Shown piece by piece: positions 1-6,658 of a DNA stretch of 33,284 bases. Position 1 is the first letter of the stretch, and each line of letters starts with the position of its first letter. The notes under the pieces are model-generated. The model made no database searches and had not been told where the DNA came from. It saw nothing but the letters and a program-made list of their open reading frames with translations. The DNA is from JAZQUM01 sp045631305 (GTDB lineage: Bacteria; Bacillota; Clostridia; Oscillospirales; Oscillospiraceae): contig JAZQUM010000135.1 in NCBI GenBank assembly GCA_045631305.1, forward strand, positions 1 to 33,284, written 5' to 3'. The translations under genes and the position numbers were made by a program.

Positions 1-638
1 ATCCCGAAGGTCAGAGTGAAGTGATGACCGTGGAAAATAACCCCACCAATCCCGAACAGGGTACCCACGAGATCACTTTCAGCCGCAACCTCTACATTGA
101 AAGTGGTGACTTCCTGGAAGTTCCCATTCCCAAGTATAAGCGTATGTACCCCGGCAACGAAGTTCGCCTCAAGGGCGCTTACCTCGTCACCTGCACCGGC
201 TGTGTGAAGGATGAAAACGGCAACGTGGTGGAAGTTCTCTGCGAATACGATCCTGAATCCCGCGGCGGCGACCCCGCTGACGGTCGCAAGGTAAAGGGCG
301 CTACCATGCACTGGGTAGACGCTGCCACCGCTGTGGACGCTGAAGTCCGTCTTTATGACAATCTCTTCTCCGATGCCCAGCCCGATGCTGCCGACAAGGA
401 TTTCCTGGAATGCCTGAATCCTGAGTCTCTCACCGTGCTCACCGGCTGCAAGGTAGAAGCCAAGCTGGTGGAAGATGCCCGCGCTTTCGTAGCCAAGGGT
501 GCTGAGCGCAAGAGCTTCAACGCGCCTTCCTATCAGTTTATGCGTGTGGGTTACTTCTGCATGGATAACAAGGACTGCTCCGCAGACCGCCTGGTATTCA
601 ACCGCAGCGTATCCCTGAAGGACAGCTTTAAAAAGTAA
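1..638 (+). CDS. glnS: Glutaminyl-tRNA synthetase, C-terminal part (5' end outside window)
   Basis: Class I aminoacyl-tRNA synthetase that charges tRNA-Gln with glutamine in the cytoplasm. Only about the last 211 residues are present; the frame is open to the left edge, so the GTG at 21 is not a real start. The visible part is the two-barrel anticodon-binding region. Recognisable pieces are YDPESRGGDPADGRKVKG, then a segment with HWVDAATAVDAEVRLYDNLF, then FLECLNPESL, and near the end GYFCMDNKD and VFNRSVSLKD, all matching the end of bacterial GlnRS. No YqeY-like tail follows, unlike some clostridial GlnRS fusions. Codon use is strongly biased (mostly GAA, AAG, CTG), as in the ribosomal genes further on. 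Many Gram-positive bacteria make Gln-tRNA indirectly with GatCAB, so a dedicated GlnRS is informative. A terminator follows directly. Confidence 0.93.
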   Translation, partial: PEGQSEVMTVENNPTNPEQGTHEITFSRNLYIESGDFLEVPIPKYKRMYPGNEVRLKGAYLVTCTGCVKDENGNVVEVLCEYDPESRGGDPADGRKVKGATMHWVDAATAVDAEVRLYDNLFSDAQPDAADKDFLECLNPESLTVLTGCKVEAKLVEDARAFVAKGAERKSFNAPSYQFMRVGYFCMDNKDCSADRLVFNRSVSLKDSFKK

Positions 639-644
639 TGATCG

Positions 645-685
645 AAGAACCGCATTTGTTTTTACAAGTGCGGTTCTTTGTGTTA
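645..685 (+). terminator. Intrinsic terminator of glnS
   Basis: A 15-bp stem (645-659 with 664-678, one G-U pair), a TTTT loop and a T-rich tail, starting 7 bases after the glnS stop codon. Its right half also carries the -35 element of the next promoter. Confidence 0.85.
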
Positions 686-689
686 TAAT
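661..689 (+). promoter_or_regulatory. Predicted sigma-A promoter of deoC-deoD
   Basis: TTTACA at 661-666, a 17-base spacer and a perfect TATAAT at 684-689. The -35 box lies in the loop and right arm of the glnS terminator, so terminator and promoter share DNA. The deoC start codon is 33 bases downstream of the -10 box. Confidence 0.75.
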
Positions 690-721
690 TTGATCACGAT
701 ATTTTGAGGCAGGTGAACTGT

Positions 722-1384
722 ATGAATGTTCAGGAAATTCTCTCTCGTTGTGACCACACGCTGCTTGCCACCACGGCTGTTTGGGATGAGATCTGCGCGG
801 TGTGTGACGACGGTATGAAATATGGCTGCGCCAGCGTTTGCATCCCTGCAAGCTTTGTAAAGTGCGCTGCGGAATATGTGGCAGGGAAGCTTCCTATCTG
901 CACTGTGATCGGCTTTCCCAATGGGTATGATACCACTGCTGCCAAGTGTTTTATGACTCAGGACGCGGTGAAAAACGGTGCAGAAGAGATCGATATGGTG
1001 GTGAACCTGGGCTGGGTGAAAGAGCAGCGCTGGGGTGAGCTTGAAGAAGAGATCCGCAAGGTGAAAGAAGCCTGCGGCGGCAAGCTTTTAAAAGTTATCA
1101 TCGAGTGCTGCGCGCTGACGGAGGATGAGAAGATTAAGCTCTGCGAAGTGGTATCCAATAGCGGCGCGGATTATATCAAGACCTCCACCGGTTTTGGCGG
1201 CGGCGGAGCCACCCGCGAGGATGTGGCACTCTTTAAGAAATATGTAGCGCCTCATGTGAAGATCAAGGCTGCCGGTGGCATTGCTGATTTGAAGGACGCG
1301 GAAGATTTCATTGCTTTGGGTGCTGACAGACTTGGCACCAGCCGCGTGGTAAAGGCAGTTAAAGCGCTGGAGAAAGGGGAATAA
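722..1384 (+). CDS. deoC: Deoxyribose-phosphate aldolase
   Basis: Cleaves 2-deoxyribose 5-phosphate to acetaldehyde and glyceraldehyde 3-phosphate, the last step of deoxynucleoside catabolism. The product has 220 residues, the usual length. It shows the class I aldolase residues: Asp91 in EIDMVVN, the Schiff-base Lys153 in ADYIKTSTGF, and Lys182 in VKIKAAGGI. I chose the ATG at 722 because an AGGTG Shine-Dalgarno ends 6 bases before it and the family's N-terminus begins here. An in-frame TTG at 704 has no such site. It lies 3 bases upstream of deoD and is surely co-transcribed with it, so the pair turns deoxynucleosides into central metabolites. Confidence 0.95.
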   Translation: MNVQEILSRCDHTLLATTAVWDEICAVCDDGMKYGCASVCIPASFVKCAAEYVAGKLPICTVIGFPNGYDTTAAKCFMTQDAVKNGAEEIDMVVNLGWVKEQRWGELEEEIRKVKEACGGKLLKVIIECCALTEDEKIKLCEVVSNSGADYIKTSTGFGGGGATREDVALFKKYVAPHVKIKAAGGIADLKDAEDFIALGADRLGTSRVVKAVKALEKGE

Positions 1385-1387
1385 ACC

Positions 1388-2104
1388 ATGGCAACACCTC
1401 ATATTGGCGCGGAAAACGGCGCATTTGCAAAAACTGTTCTCATGCCCGGTGATCCTTTGCGGGCAAAATTCATCGCGGAAACCTTTTTGGAAAACGCGGA
1501 GCTGGTAAATAACGTCCGCGGTATCCACGGCTATACCGGTACTTACAAGGGCGTGCGTGTCAGCGTGATGGCCAGCGGCATGGGCCAGCCCTCCATGGGT
1601 ATTTATTCCTATGAGCTGTATCATTTTTACGGCGTGGAAAATATCATCCGTATCGGTTCGGCAGGCGCTATCTCTCCCAAGCTGAAGCTGCGTGATGTGG
1701 TTTTCGCCCAGGGTGCCTGCACCGACGGCAATTTTGCGGGCCAGTATCAGCTGCCCGGTACTTTTGCACCCATTGCAGATTTCCATCTGCTGGAAACGGC
1801 AGTGGCAACTTCCCGCGAATTGGGTGTAGAACCCGTGGTGGGGAATCTCATTTCCTCGGATGTTTTTTATAATGCTGCAGGAAACACGCTGGATTGGGGC
1901 AAGATGGGCGTTCTCGCCGTGGAGATGGAAGCGGCCGCCCTTTACTGTAACGCCGCTGCGGCGGGAAAACGGGCTCTTGCCATCTGCACCATTTCCGACA
2001 GCATCGTGACGGGAGAGGCGCTGCCTGCCGAAGACCGTCAGAATACCTTTACCCAAATGATGGAGATCGCCCTGAACGTGGCGGTGGAAATGGATAAAGA
2101 ATAA
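1388..2104 (+). CDS. deoD: Purine-nucleoside phosphorylase, DeoD type
   Basis: Phosphorolyses purine (deoxy)nucleosides to free base and (deoxy)ribose 1-phosphate. The 238-residue product matches the small hexameric DeoD family. It has the phosphate-binding MPGDPLRAK near residue 19, IGSAGAI near residue 92, the nucleoside-binding VEMEAAALY, and SDSIVTGE carrying the catalytic Asp. It starts 3 bases after deoC with a purine-rich AGAAAGGGGA site in the end of deoC. No phosphopentomutase (deoB) lies next to it, so the link to DeoC needs an enzyme encoded elsewhere. Confidence 0.95.
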   Translation: MATPHIGAENGAFAKTVLMPGDPLRAKFIAETFLENAELVNNVRGIHGYTGTYKGVRVSVMASGMGQPSMGIYSYELYHFYGVENIIRIGSAGAISPKLKLRDVVFAQGACTDGNFAGQYQLPGTFAPIADFHLLETAVATSRELGVEPVVGNLISSDVFYNAAGNTLDWGKMGVLAVEMEAAALYCNAAAAGKRALAICTISDSIVTGEALPAEDRQNTFTQMMEIALNVAVEMDKE

Positions 2105-2106
2105 CA

Positions 2107-2134
2107 AAAAGAGGAGTCGAGAGACTCCTCTTTT
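2107..2134 (+). terminator. Terminator of deoC-deoD
   Basis: Perfect 12-bp stem (2107-2118 with 2123-2134) with a GAGA tetraloop. The A-tract at the start pairs with the closing TTTT. It begins 3 bases after the deoD stop. Confidence 0.88.
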
Positions 2135-2239
2135 AAAAAACATGCTGCCATTCCGGTGTGTTATGGAACTTTTTGTAAAAATTTCCGTCTGTATAGATAA
2201 AGCGGCAGTGAAACAGCAAAAAGTGCAGGGAGGGTAACC

Positions 2240-2563
2240 ATGATAGGGATTTTTGCGCTATTATTCATAGCAATGTTTTTGGTTGTTAGGTTTTGTAAGA
2301 AAGCCCTGAAAAGGATACTGGGCGCTATTATCGTATTGGCAGCCGTATACTGCGTTATGCTTTCCATTGATATCAACAGAGTGGAAAGCTTCAGAGAGCC
2401 GGCATTCAACATCGGTTGGTACGAGGAATCGGGGATGATCGAATACAAAGGCTTAGGGTACAGAACGGTTGTTAAATATGGCTATACTGCGGATAATGAG
2501 CAGAAAATCAACAGTATAGAAATGTATATGTTTGATAGATGCATTGCAGCCGCAATAGAATAA
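2240..2563 (+). CDS. Small hypothetical membrane protein, AT-rich orphan
   Basis: I do not recognise this 107-residue protein. Residues 1-16 are hydrophobic (IGIFALLFIAMFLVV), then a short basic stretch KKALKRI, then a second hydrophobic helix at about residues 28-43. The remaining 60 or so residues are polar and may face outward or inward. A good GGGAGGG ribosome site lies 8 bases before the ATG, and terminators bound the gene on both sides, so it looks like a real single-gene unit. Its codons (ATA, TTA, AGA) and low GC differ from every neighbour, which suggests recent acquisition or a lineage-specific gene. No clear -35/-10 pair was found in 2135-2239. Confidence 0.6.
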   Translation: MIGIFALLFIAMFLVVRFCKKALKRILGAIIVLAAVYCVMLSIDINRVESFREPAFNIGWYEESGMIEYKGLGYRTVVKYGYTADNEQKINSIEMYMFDRCIAAAIE

Positions 2564-2580
2564 ATTCAACTGGGTGTGTT

Positions 2581-2620
2581 AAAAGGAGCAAGGTGGTTTC
2601 ACTTTGCTCCTTTTGTTTTC
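2581..2620. terminator. Terminator between convergent genes (2240 gene and sigG)
   Basis: A 15-bp stem (2581-2595 with 2600-2614, one G-T pair) with a GTTT loop. The A-tract/T-tract flanks allow function from both sides, fitting its place between a plus-strand gene and the end of minus-strand sigG. Confidence 0.8.
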
Positions 2621-2683
2621 AATAGGCGTTTATGAAAAATGAGAAGAATGGCCGTTATATATGCCGGAGAATCGGGGGCGTTC

Positions 2684-3454
2684 TTACATGTTCTTCCGGA
2701 TGGCGGAGAGGGCGTTTTTTTCAAGGCGGGAGACCTGCGCCTGGGAGATGCCGATTTCCCGGGAGACTTCCATCTGGGTCTTGCCGTCATAAAAACGAAG
2801 GGACAAAATCTCACGCTCCCGCTGACCCAGACGGGCCATGGAATCTTTCAGCGCCAGATGCTCTACCCAGCGTTCGTGGTCGGCGCCTTTATCGCTGAGG
2901 TGATCCATAACGCAGAGGTTATCGCCACTTTCGGAGTAAACGGGTTCATAGAGGGAAACGGGGTCTGCGATGGCATCCATGGCAAAGACCACTTCCTCCC
3001 GCGGGATGCCCAGCTCACGGGCGATCTGCTCCACGGTGGGTTCCCGCTCTCCCTTGGCTTGCAGGCTTTCTTTGGCCTGCAGAATGCGGTAGGCGGTGTC
3101 CCGGGTGCTGCGGCTGACGCGGATGGCGCTGTTATCCCGCAGATAGCGGCGGATCTCACCGATGATCATGGGCACACCGTAGGTGGAAAAGCGAACGTCC
3201 TGTGTGACATCAAAATTATCAATGGCTTTGATGAGGCCGATGCAGCCTACCTGAAAGAGATCGTCCACATTTTCGCCGCGGTTCAAAAACCGCTGGATCA
3301 CAGAGAGAACCAGACGGAGATTTCCGTTGATGAGTTCTTCCCGGGCGGCCTTGTCACCGTCCTTTGCCCGCAGCAGCAGCGCGCGGGTCTCGTCATTTTT
3401 CAGAACCTTCAGCTTTGATGTGTTTACCCCGCAGATCTCCACTTTTCCCTGCAT
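2684..3454 (-). CDS. sigG: RNA polymerase sporulation sigma factor SigG
   Basis: Late forespore-specific sigma factor. The 256-residue product begins with the SigG hallmark KVEICGVNTSKLKVLKNDE. Region 2 follows (NGNLRLVLSVIQRF, DDLFQVGCIGLIKAIDNFD, FSTYGVPMIIGEIRRYLRD), then region 3, and region 4 with the helix-turn-helix QMEVSREIGISQAQVSRLEK near the C-terminus. The start is set by GGGAGGA six bases before the ATG. In Bacillus subtilis sigG sits behind spoIIGA-sigE; here it stands alone, with a YlmC/YmxH gene divergent from it. A sigma-F-like promoter lies just upstream, which fits the known cascade in which sigma-F switches on sigG in the forespore. Confidence 0.96.
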   Translation of the reverse strand: MQGKVEICGVNTSKLKVLKNDETRALLLRAKDGDKAAREELINGNLRLVLSVIQRFLNRGENVDDLFQVGCIGLIKAIDNFDVTQDVRFSTYGVPMIIGEIRRYLRDNSAIRVSRSTRDTAYRILQAKESLQAKGEREPTVEQIARELGIPREEVVFAMDAIADPVSLYEPVYSESGDNLCVMDHLSDKGADHERWVEHLALKDSMARLGQREREILSLRFYDGKTQMEVSREIGISQAQVSRLEKNALSAIRKNM

Positions 3455-3484
3455 ATGTTGTCCTCCCGTATTTGCGATGCTTTC

Positions 3485-3513
3485 AGTATCTCCACTGCGG
3501 CAGCGCGGTATAC
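3485..3513 (-). promoter_or_regulatory. Candidate sigma-F promoter of sigG
   Basis: Read on the minus strand: GTATA (3513-3509), a 15-base spacer and GGAGATACT (3493-3485). This fits the Bacillus sigma-F pattern (GYWTA, about 15, GGNRANANT) at every specified position except a final weak W. Transcription would start about 25 bases before the sigG ATG. No competing sigma-A pair is evident. Confidence 0.7.
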
Positions 3514-3612
3514 GGCAGCATTTGGTCGCATTGGGGGAACCTTTTTCTCTTTGTGACGAAAAAGTGATAAGACGAGGCGGCCAGGGAATAAGGAAAAGGG
3601 AGGTGGTGGATA

Positions 3613-3897
3613 ATGGAATGCAGGATCCGTGAGATCAGAAACAAAGAAGTGGTGAATATCTGCGACGGGTGCAGGCTGGGGTTTGTGGGGGATCTGGAGA
3701 TCCGCATGCCGGAAGGGACGGTGTGCGCATTGATCGTGCCGGGGCCATTTCGCTTTTTCGGCCTTTGGGGCAGGGGGGAAGACTACTACATTCCCTGGGA
3801 TTGCATCCGCAAAATCGGCAGCGATATCATCCTCATTGAGAAGGAATTTCCCCATGCAGTGCCGCCCCGTGAGCGAAAACGGGGCAGAAGGTTTTGA
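3613..3897 (+). CDS. YlmC/YmxH family sporulation-associated PRC-barrel protein
   Basis: A 94-residue protein with the single PRC-barrel-like fold of the YlmC/YmxH family. Family features are the opening ECRIREIRNKEVVNICDG, the strand pair around LGFVGDLEI, and the ending WDCIRKIGSDIILIE. A role in sporulation is assigned to the family mainly from its co-occurrence with sporulation genes; the molecular function is unknown. The ATG follows a GGGAGG site with 7 bases between. It is transcribed away from sigG, and the 158-base gap between them holds the sigG promoter. A short basic tail (RERKRGRR) ends the protein. I could not assign a promoter on the plus strand. Confidence 0.85.
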   Translation: MECRIREIRNKEVVNICDGCRLGFVGDLEIRMPEGTVCALIVPGPFRFFGLWGRGEDYYIPWDCIRKIGSDIILIEKEFPHAVPPRERKRGRRF

Positions 3898-3903
3898 AGC
3901 GGT

Positions 3904-3951
3904 GAAAAAAGTGCAAAAAATATGAAAAAAGTGAGGAATTTTTTGAAAAAA
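3904..3951 (+). promoter_or_regulatory. Phased A-tracts upstream of the rpsB promoter
   Basis: Runs of six A begin at 3905, 3915, 3925 and 3946, with a T6 run at 3939. The first three are spaced exactly 10 bases apart and the fourth A-run is two helical turns further on. Such phasing bends DNA and, next to a -35 box, can act as an UP element. The repeat GAAAAAAGTG occurs at 3904 and 3924. Confidence 0.6.
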
Positions 3952-3954
3952 TCC

Positions 3955-3984
3955 TTGCAATTCATATATGAGGTGTGGTATTAT
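3955..3984 (+). promoter_or_regulatory. Predicted sigma-A promoter of rpsB
   Basis: TTGCAA at 3955-3960, an 18-base spacer and TATTAT at 3979-3984. It leaves a 5' leader of roughly 100 bases before rpsB and lies directly after the phased A-tracts. Confidence 0.75.
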
Positions 3985-3991
3985 ATTTCAG

Positions 3992-4049
3992 CATTCCGCA
4001 CAGTTTTGGGACTTTCTGTCTGTGCCCCAATGGGTTGGCAGAGGGAATG
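3992..4049 (+). ncRNA. Candidate structured 5' leader of rpsB mRNA
   Basis: The leader can fold into a multi-helix element: CATTCC (3992-3997) with GGAATG (4044-4049), GCACAG (3998-4003) with CTGTGC (4020-4025), and CCAA (4027-4030) with TTGG (4035-4038). Ribosomal protein S2 controls its own leader in some bacteria, so this may be an S2 autoregulatory site. I cannot match it to a described motif by eye. Confidence 0.45.
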
Positions 4050-4094
4050 AACAAGCTGGAGGCACAACTAAATTTTTAAGGAGAAACAAACAAA

Positions 4095-4820
4095 ATGGCA
4101 AATCAGAACGTCGTATCCATGAAGGCCCTGCTGGAAGCAGGCGTACACTTCGGTCACCAGACCCGTCGCTGGAACCCCAAGATGGCTCCCTACATCTACA
4201 CCGAACGCAACGGTATCTACATCGTTGACCTGCAGAAGACCGTTAAGAAGCTGGAAGAAGCTTACAACTTCGTTCGTGAACTGAGCGAAAACGGCCAGTC
4301 CCTGCTCTTCGTTGGTACCAAGAAGCAGGCTCAGGAAGCTATCAAGGAAGAAGCAGCTCGCTGCGGTCAGTACTATGTTAACGCTCGTTGGCTGGGCGGC
4401 ATGATGACCAACTTCAAGACCATGCGCTCCCGCGTTGAACGCCTGAACCAGCTCAAGGCTATGCAGGCTGACGGCACCTTCGACATGCTTCCCAAGAAGG
4501 AAGTTATGAAGCACATGGGCGAAATCGAAAAGCTGGAAAAGTACCTGGGCGGCGTTACCGAAATGAAGAAGCTCCCCGGCGCTCTGTTCATCGTTGACAC
4601 CCGCAAGGAACGCAACGCTATCGCTGAAGCTCACAAGCTGGGCATCCCCGTAGTTGCTATCGCTGACACCAACTGCGATCCCGACGAAATCGACTATGTA
4701 ATCCCCGGCAACGACGACGCTATCCGCGCTATCAAGCTCATCGCTTCCGTTATGGCTAACGCTATGATCGAAGGCAAGCAGGGCGAACAGATGGAAGCTG
4801 CTGAAGAAGCTGCTGAATAA
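4095..4820 (+). CDS. rpsB: 30S ribosomal protein S2
   Basis: Small-subunit protein that joins late in 30S assembly and helps hold S1. The product has 241 residues. Diagnostic segments are the start VVSMKALLEAGVHFGHQTRRWNPKM, the middle RWLGGMMTNFKTM, and DTRKERNAIAEAHKLGIPVVAIADTNCDPD. The tail is acidic and Ala/Glu-rich. AAGGAG lies 11 bases before the ATG; a second GGAGG at 4058-4062 lies further up in the leader. Codon use is extreme (nearly all AAG, GAA, CTG, GCT), typical of a very highly expressed gene. It is followed by tsf, as usual, but a GC-rich hairpin separates them. Confidence 0.98.
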   Translation: MANQNVVSMKALLEAGVHFGHQTRRWNPKMAPYIYTERNGIYIVDLQKTVKKLEEAYNFVRELSENGQSLLFVGTKKQAQEAIKEEAARCGQYYVNARWLGGMMTNFKTMRSRVERLNQLKAMQADGTFDMLPKKEVMKHMGEIEKLEKYLGGVTEMKKLPGALFIVDTRKERNAIAEAHKLGIPVVAIADTNCDPDEIDYVIPGNDDAIRAIKLIASVMANAMIEGKQGEQMEAAEEAAE

Positions 4821-4832
4821 TTTGTTTTTTAG

Positions 4833-4860
4833 TGGGGCGGGGCAGAGCCTCGCCCCATTT
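4833..4860 (+). terminator. Hairpin between rpsB and tsf, possible attenuator
   Basis: Strong 11-bp GC-rich stem (4833-4843 with 4847-4857, one G-U pair) with an AGA loop, followed only by ATTTCCC rather than a true T-run. It probably terminates poorly and may instead set the rpsB/tsf ratio or protect the upstream mRNA end. Confidence 0.55.
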
Positions 4861-4909
4861 CCCAATTTACTTCACACTTGATATTAAATCTATTTTGGAG
4901 GATATTATT

Positions 4910-5824
4910 ATGGCATTCACTGCTGCTGATGTTAAGACCCTGCGCGAAATGACCGGCGTTGGTATGATGGACTGCAAGAAGGCCCTGACCGCATCCGATG
5001 GCGATATGGACAAGGCTGTTGAATTCCTGCGTGAAAAGGGCCTGGCTGCCGCTGCTAAGAAGGCTGGCCGCATTGCCGCTGAAGGTATGGCTTTCGCTGG
5101 CGTTGTTGACGGCGTAGGCGTTGTTGTTGAAGTTAATGCTGAATCCGACTTCGTTGCTAAGAACGAAAAGTTCGTTGAATTCGTTAACGGCGTAGCCGCT
5201 GTTGTTGCTAAGGAACAGCCCGCTGATCTGGACGCTCTGATGGCAGCTTCCTTCGGCAATGGCCGCACCGTTCTGGAAGAACAGAACGACATGGTTCTGG
5301 TTATCGGCGAAAACATCAAGGTTCGTCGTTTCGCTTTCTTCACCGAAGGCACTTCCGTTGCTTACATCCACGCTGGCGGCAAGATCGGCGTTCTGGTTAA
5401 CCTGGCTGTTGAAGGCGGCATCGACGCTACCGAAGCTGGTAAGGACGTTGCAATGCAGATCGCTGCTCTGAATCCCCGTTTCTGGGACAAGTCCATGGTT
5501 ACTGAAGAAACCCTGGCTGAAGAAAAGAAGATCATGCTGGCTCAGATGGACAACGATCCTAAGATGGCTTCCAAGCCCGCTGCTGTTAAGGAAAAGATCG
5601 TTGAAGGCAAGATGAACAAGTTCTATTCCGAAAACTGCCTGCTGCAGCAGGACTTCGTTAAGGATGGCGAAGTTACCGTTGAAAAGTACCTGGCTAACGC
5701 TGGTAAGGCTCTGGGCGGCTCCATCTCCTTCCTGAACGCTGTTCGTTTCGAAAAGGGCGAAGGCATCGAAAAGAAGCAGGAAGACTTCGCTGCTGAAATC
5801 GCTAAGATGGTTGAAAGCAAGTAA
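4910..5824 (+). CDS. tsf: Translation elongation factor Ts
   Basis: Nucleotide-exchange factor that releases GDP from EF-Tu. The product has 304 residues. The N-terminal UBA-like domain carries VKTLREMTGVGMMDCKKAL, and the core has the EF-Ts signature VEVNAESDFVAKNEKFVEF near residue 75. The start ATG at 4910 is placed by a GGAGG 8 bases upstream; the frame is open further left to 4832, but that part would run through the hairpin and is not conserved. Codon choice is as extreme as in rpsB, with essentially only AAG for Lys and GAA for Glu. In many bacteria pyrH and frr follow; here a terminator follows at once. Confidence 0.97.
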   Translation: MAFTAADVKTLREMTGVGMMDCKKALTASDGDMDKAVEFLREKGLAAAAKKAGRIAAEGMAFAGVVDGVGVVVEVNAESDFVAKNEKFVEFVNGVAAVVAKEQPADLDALMAASFGNGRTVLEEQNDMVLVIGENIKVRRFAFFTEGTSVAYIHAGGKIGVLVNLAVEGGIDATEAGKDVAMQIAALNPRFWDKSMVTEETLAEEKKIMLAQMDNDPKMASKPAAVKEKIVEGKMNKFYSENCLLQQDFVKDGEVTVEKYLANAGKALGGSISFLNAVRFEKGEGIEKKQEDFAAEIAKMVESK

Positions 5825-5846
5825 TCTTTGCTGAAATGCTTTTAAG

Positions 5847-5879
5847 AAGAGAGGATACTTCGGTATCCTCTCTTTTTTT
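5847..5879 (+). terminator. Terminator of rpsB-tsf
   Basis: Perfect 12-bp stem (5847-5858 with 5863-5874) capped by a very stable TTCG tetraloop, then a run of T. Confidence 0.93.
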
Positions 5880-5918
5880 GCACGTTGAGAAACTTGCAGG
5901 GATTCTTGCAAATATTTC

Positions 5919-5947
5919 TTGTGCGGAAAGGGAAAAACTGATATAAT
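5919..5947 (+). promoter_or_regulatory. Predicted sigma-A promoter of the M50-scpAB gene block
   Basis: TTGTGC at 5919-5924, a 17-base spacer and perfect TATAAT at 5942-5947. It is the only clear promoter found upstream of the long gene block that runs towards rpsA. Confidence 0.72.
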
Positions 5948-5993
5948 AAACTGATACTTAATTTGGGTTTTTCTGCGCATACGGAGGTTTATC

Positions 5994-6650
5994 TTGGGAT
6001 ATCTGCAAAATCTTTGGAATGCTTTGGATCTTTCGCTTCTGGGCGATCTTTTGATGCGGGTTGCGGCGGTTCTTCTGTGCCTTGTGGTGCATGAAACCAG
6101 CCATGGACTTGCGGCTTATGCCTTGGGCGACCCCACGGCAAAGAGGATGCATCGCTTGTCTTTGAATCCCTTGCACCATATTGACTGGTTTGGTCTTGCT
6201 GCTATGCTGGTGGCGGGATTTGGCTGGGCGAAGCCTGTGCCTGTGGATATGCGCTATTTTAAAAACCCCAAAAGAGGCATGGCCCTGTCAGCTCTGGCAG
6301 GTCCCGTTTCCAATTTTATCCTTGCAGTAGTGTTGCTTTTTGCCATGCGGCTTTTTGAGGTGCTGGTGCCCGCAACGGCGGTGACGCTTTGGCTTTATGA
6401 GTTCTTTTTGACTGCGGCGCTTTTAAGTGTGGGTCTTGGACTTTTTAATCTCCTGCCCATTCCGCCGCTGGATGGCTCCAAAGTGCTTTTCGCCCTGCTT
6501 CCTGACAGCGCCTACATGAAGCTCATGCGCTATGAACGCTACGGCATGATCCTTCTGATGCTGCTGGTTTTCACAGGCGTGGGAGGGGACGGCTTGAGCC
6601 GTGTGATCGAAACGGTATTTCTTTTCTTATATCAACTCATTGTTATTTGA
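5994..6650 (+). CDS. Site-2 protease family membrane metalloprotease (M50)
   Basis: Integral-membrane zinc protease of the short M50 type found next to scpA in many Bacillota; substrates of this subgroup are unknown. The 218-residue product has the zinc motif HETSH at residues 33-37 in its first membrane helix. The second site, in NLLPIPPLDG with Asp160, lies in a later helix. About five to six hydrophobic segments are visible, and there is no PDZ domain, so it is not the long RseP type. It starts with TTG at 5994, preceded by GGAGG with a 7-base gap. The next gene starts 9 bases after it. The linkage to scpAB is conserved, but I know of no mechanistic reason for it. Confidence 0.88.
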   Translation: MGYLQNLWNALDLSLLGDLLMRVAAVLLCLVVHETSHGLAAYALGDPTAKRMHRLSLNPLHHIDWFGLAAMLVAGFGWAKPVPVDMRYFKNPKRGMALSALAGPVSNFILAVVLLFAMRLFEVLVPATAVTLWLYEFFLTAALLSVGLGLFNLLPIPPLDGSKVLFALLPDSAYMKLMRYERYGMILLMLLVFTGVGGDGLSRVIETVFLFLYQLIVI

Positions 6651-6658
6651 GGTGAACT

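Noticed and set aside
2173..2198. Promoter for the orphan gene at 2240 using TTGTAA and TATAGA
   Set aside because: The spacer is only 13 bases, too short for a normal sigma-A promoter.
2639..3418. A 259-codon plus-strand open frame opposite sigG
   Set aside because: sigG on the minus strand is unmistakable; the opposite frame has no homology that I can see.
4832..4909. A longer N-terminus for EF-Ts starting in the rpsB-tsf hairpin
   Set aside because: It would translate the hairpin and the ribosome binding site; conserved sequence begins at the ATG at 4910.
5891..5911. Direct repeat of CTTGCA upstream of the M50 gene
   Set aside because: Only two short copies, 11 bases apart; chance occurrence cannot be excluded.
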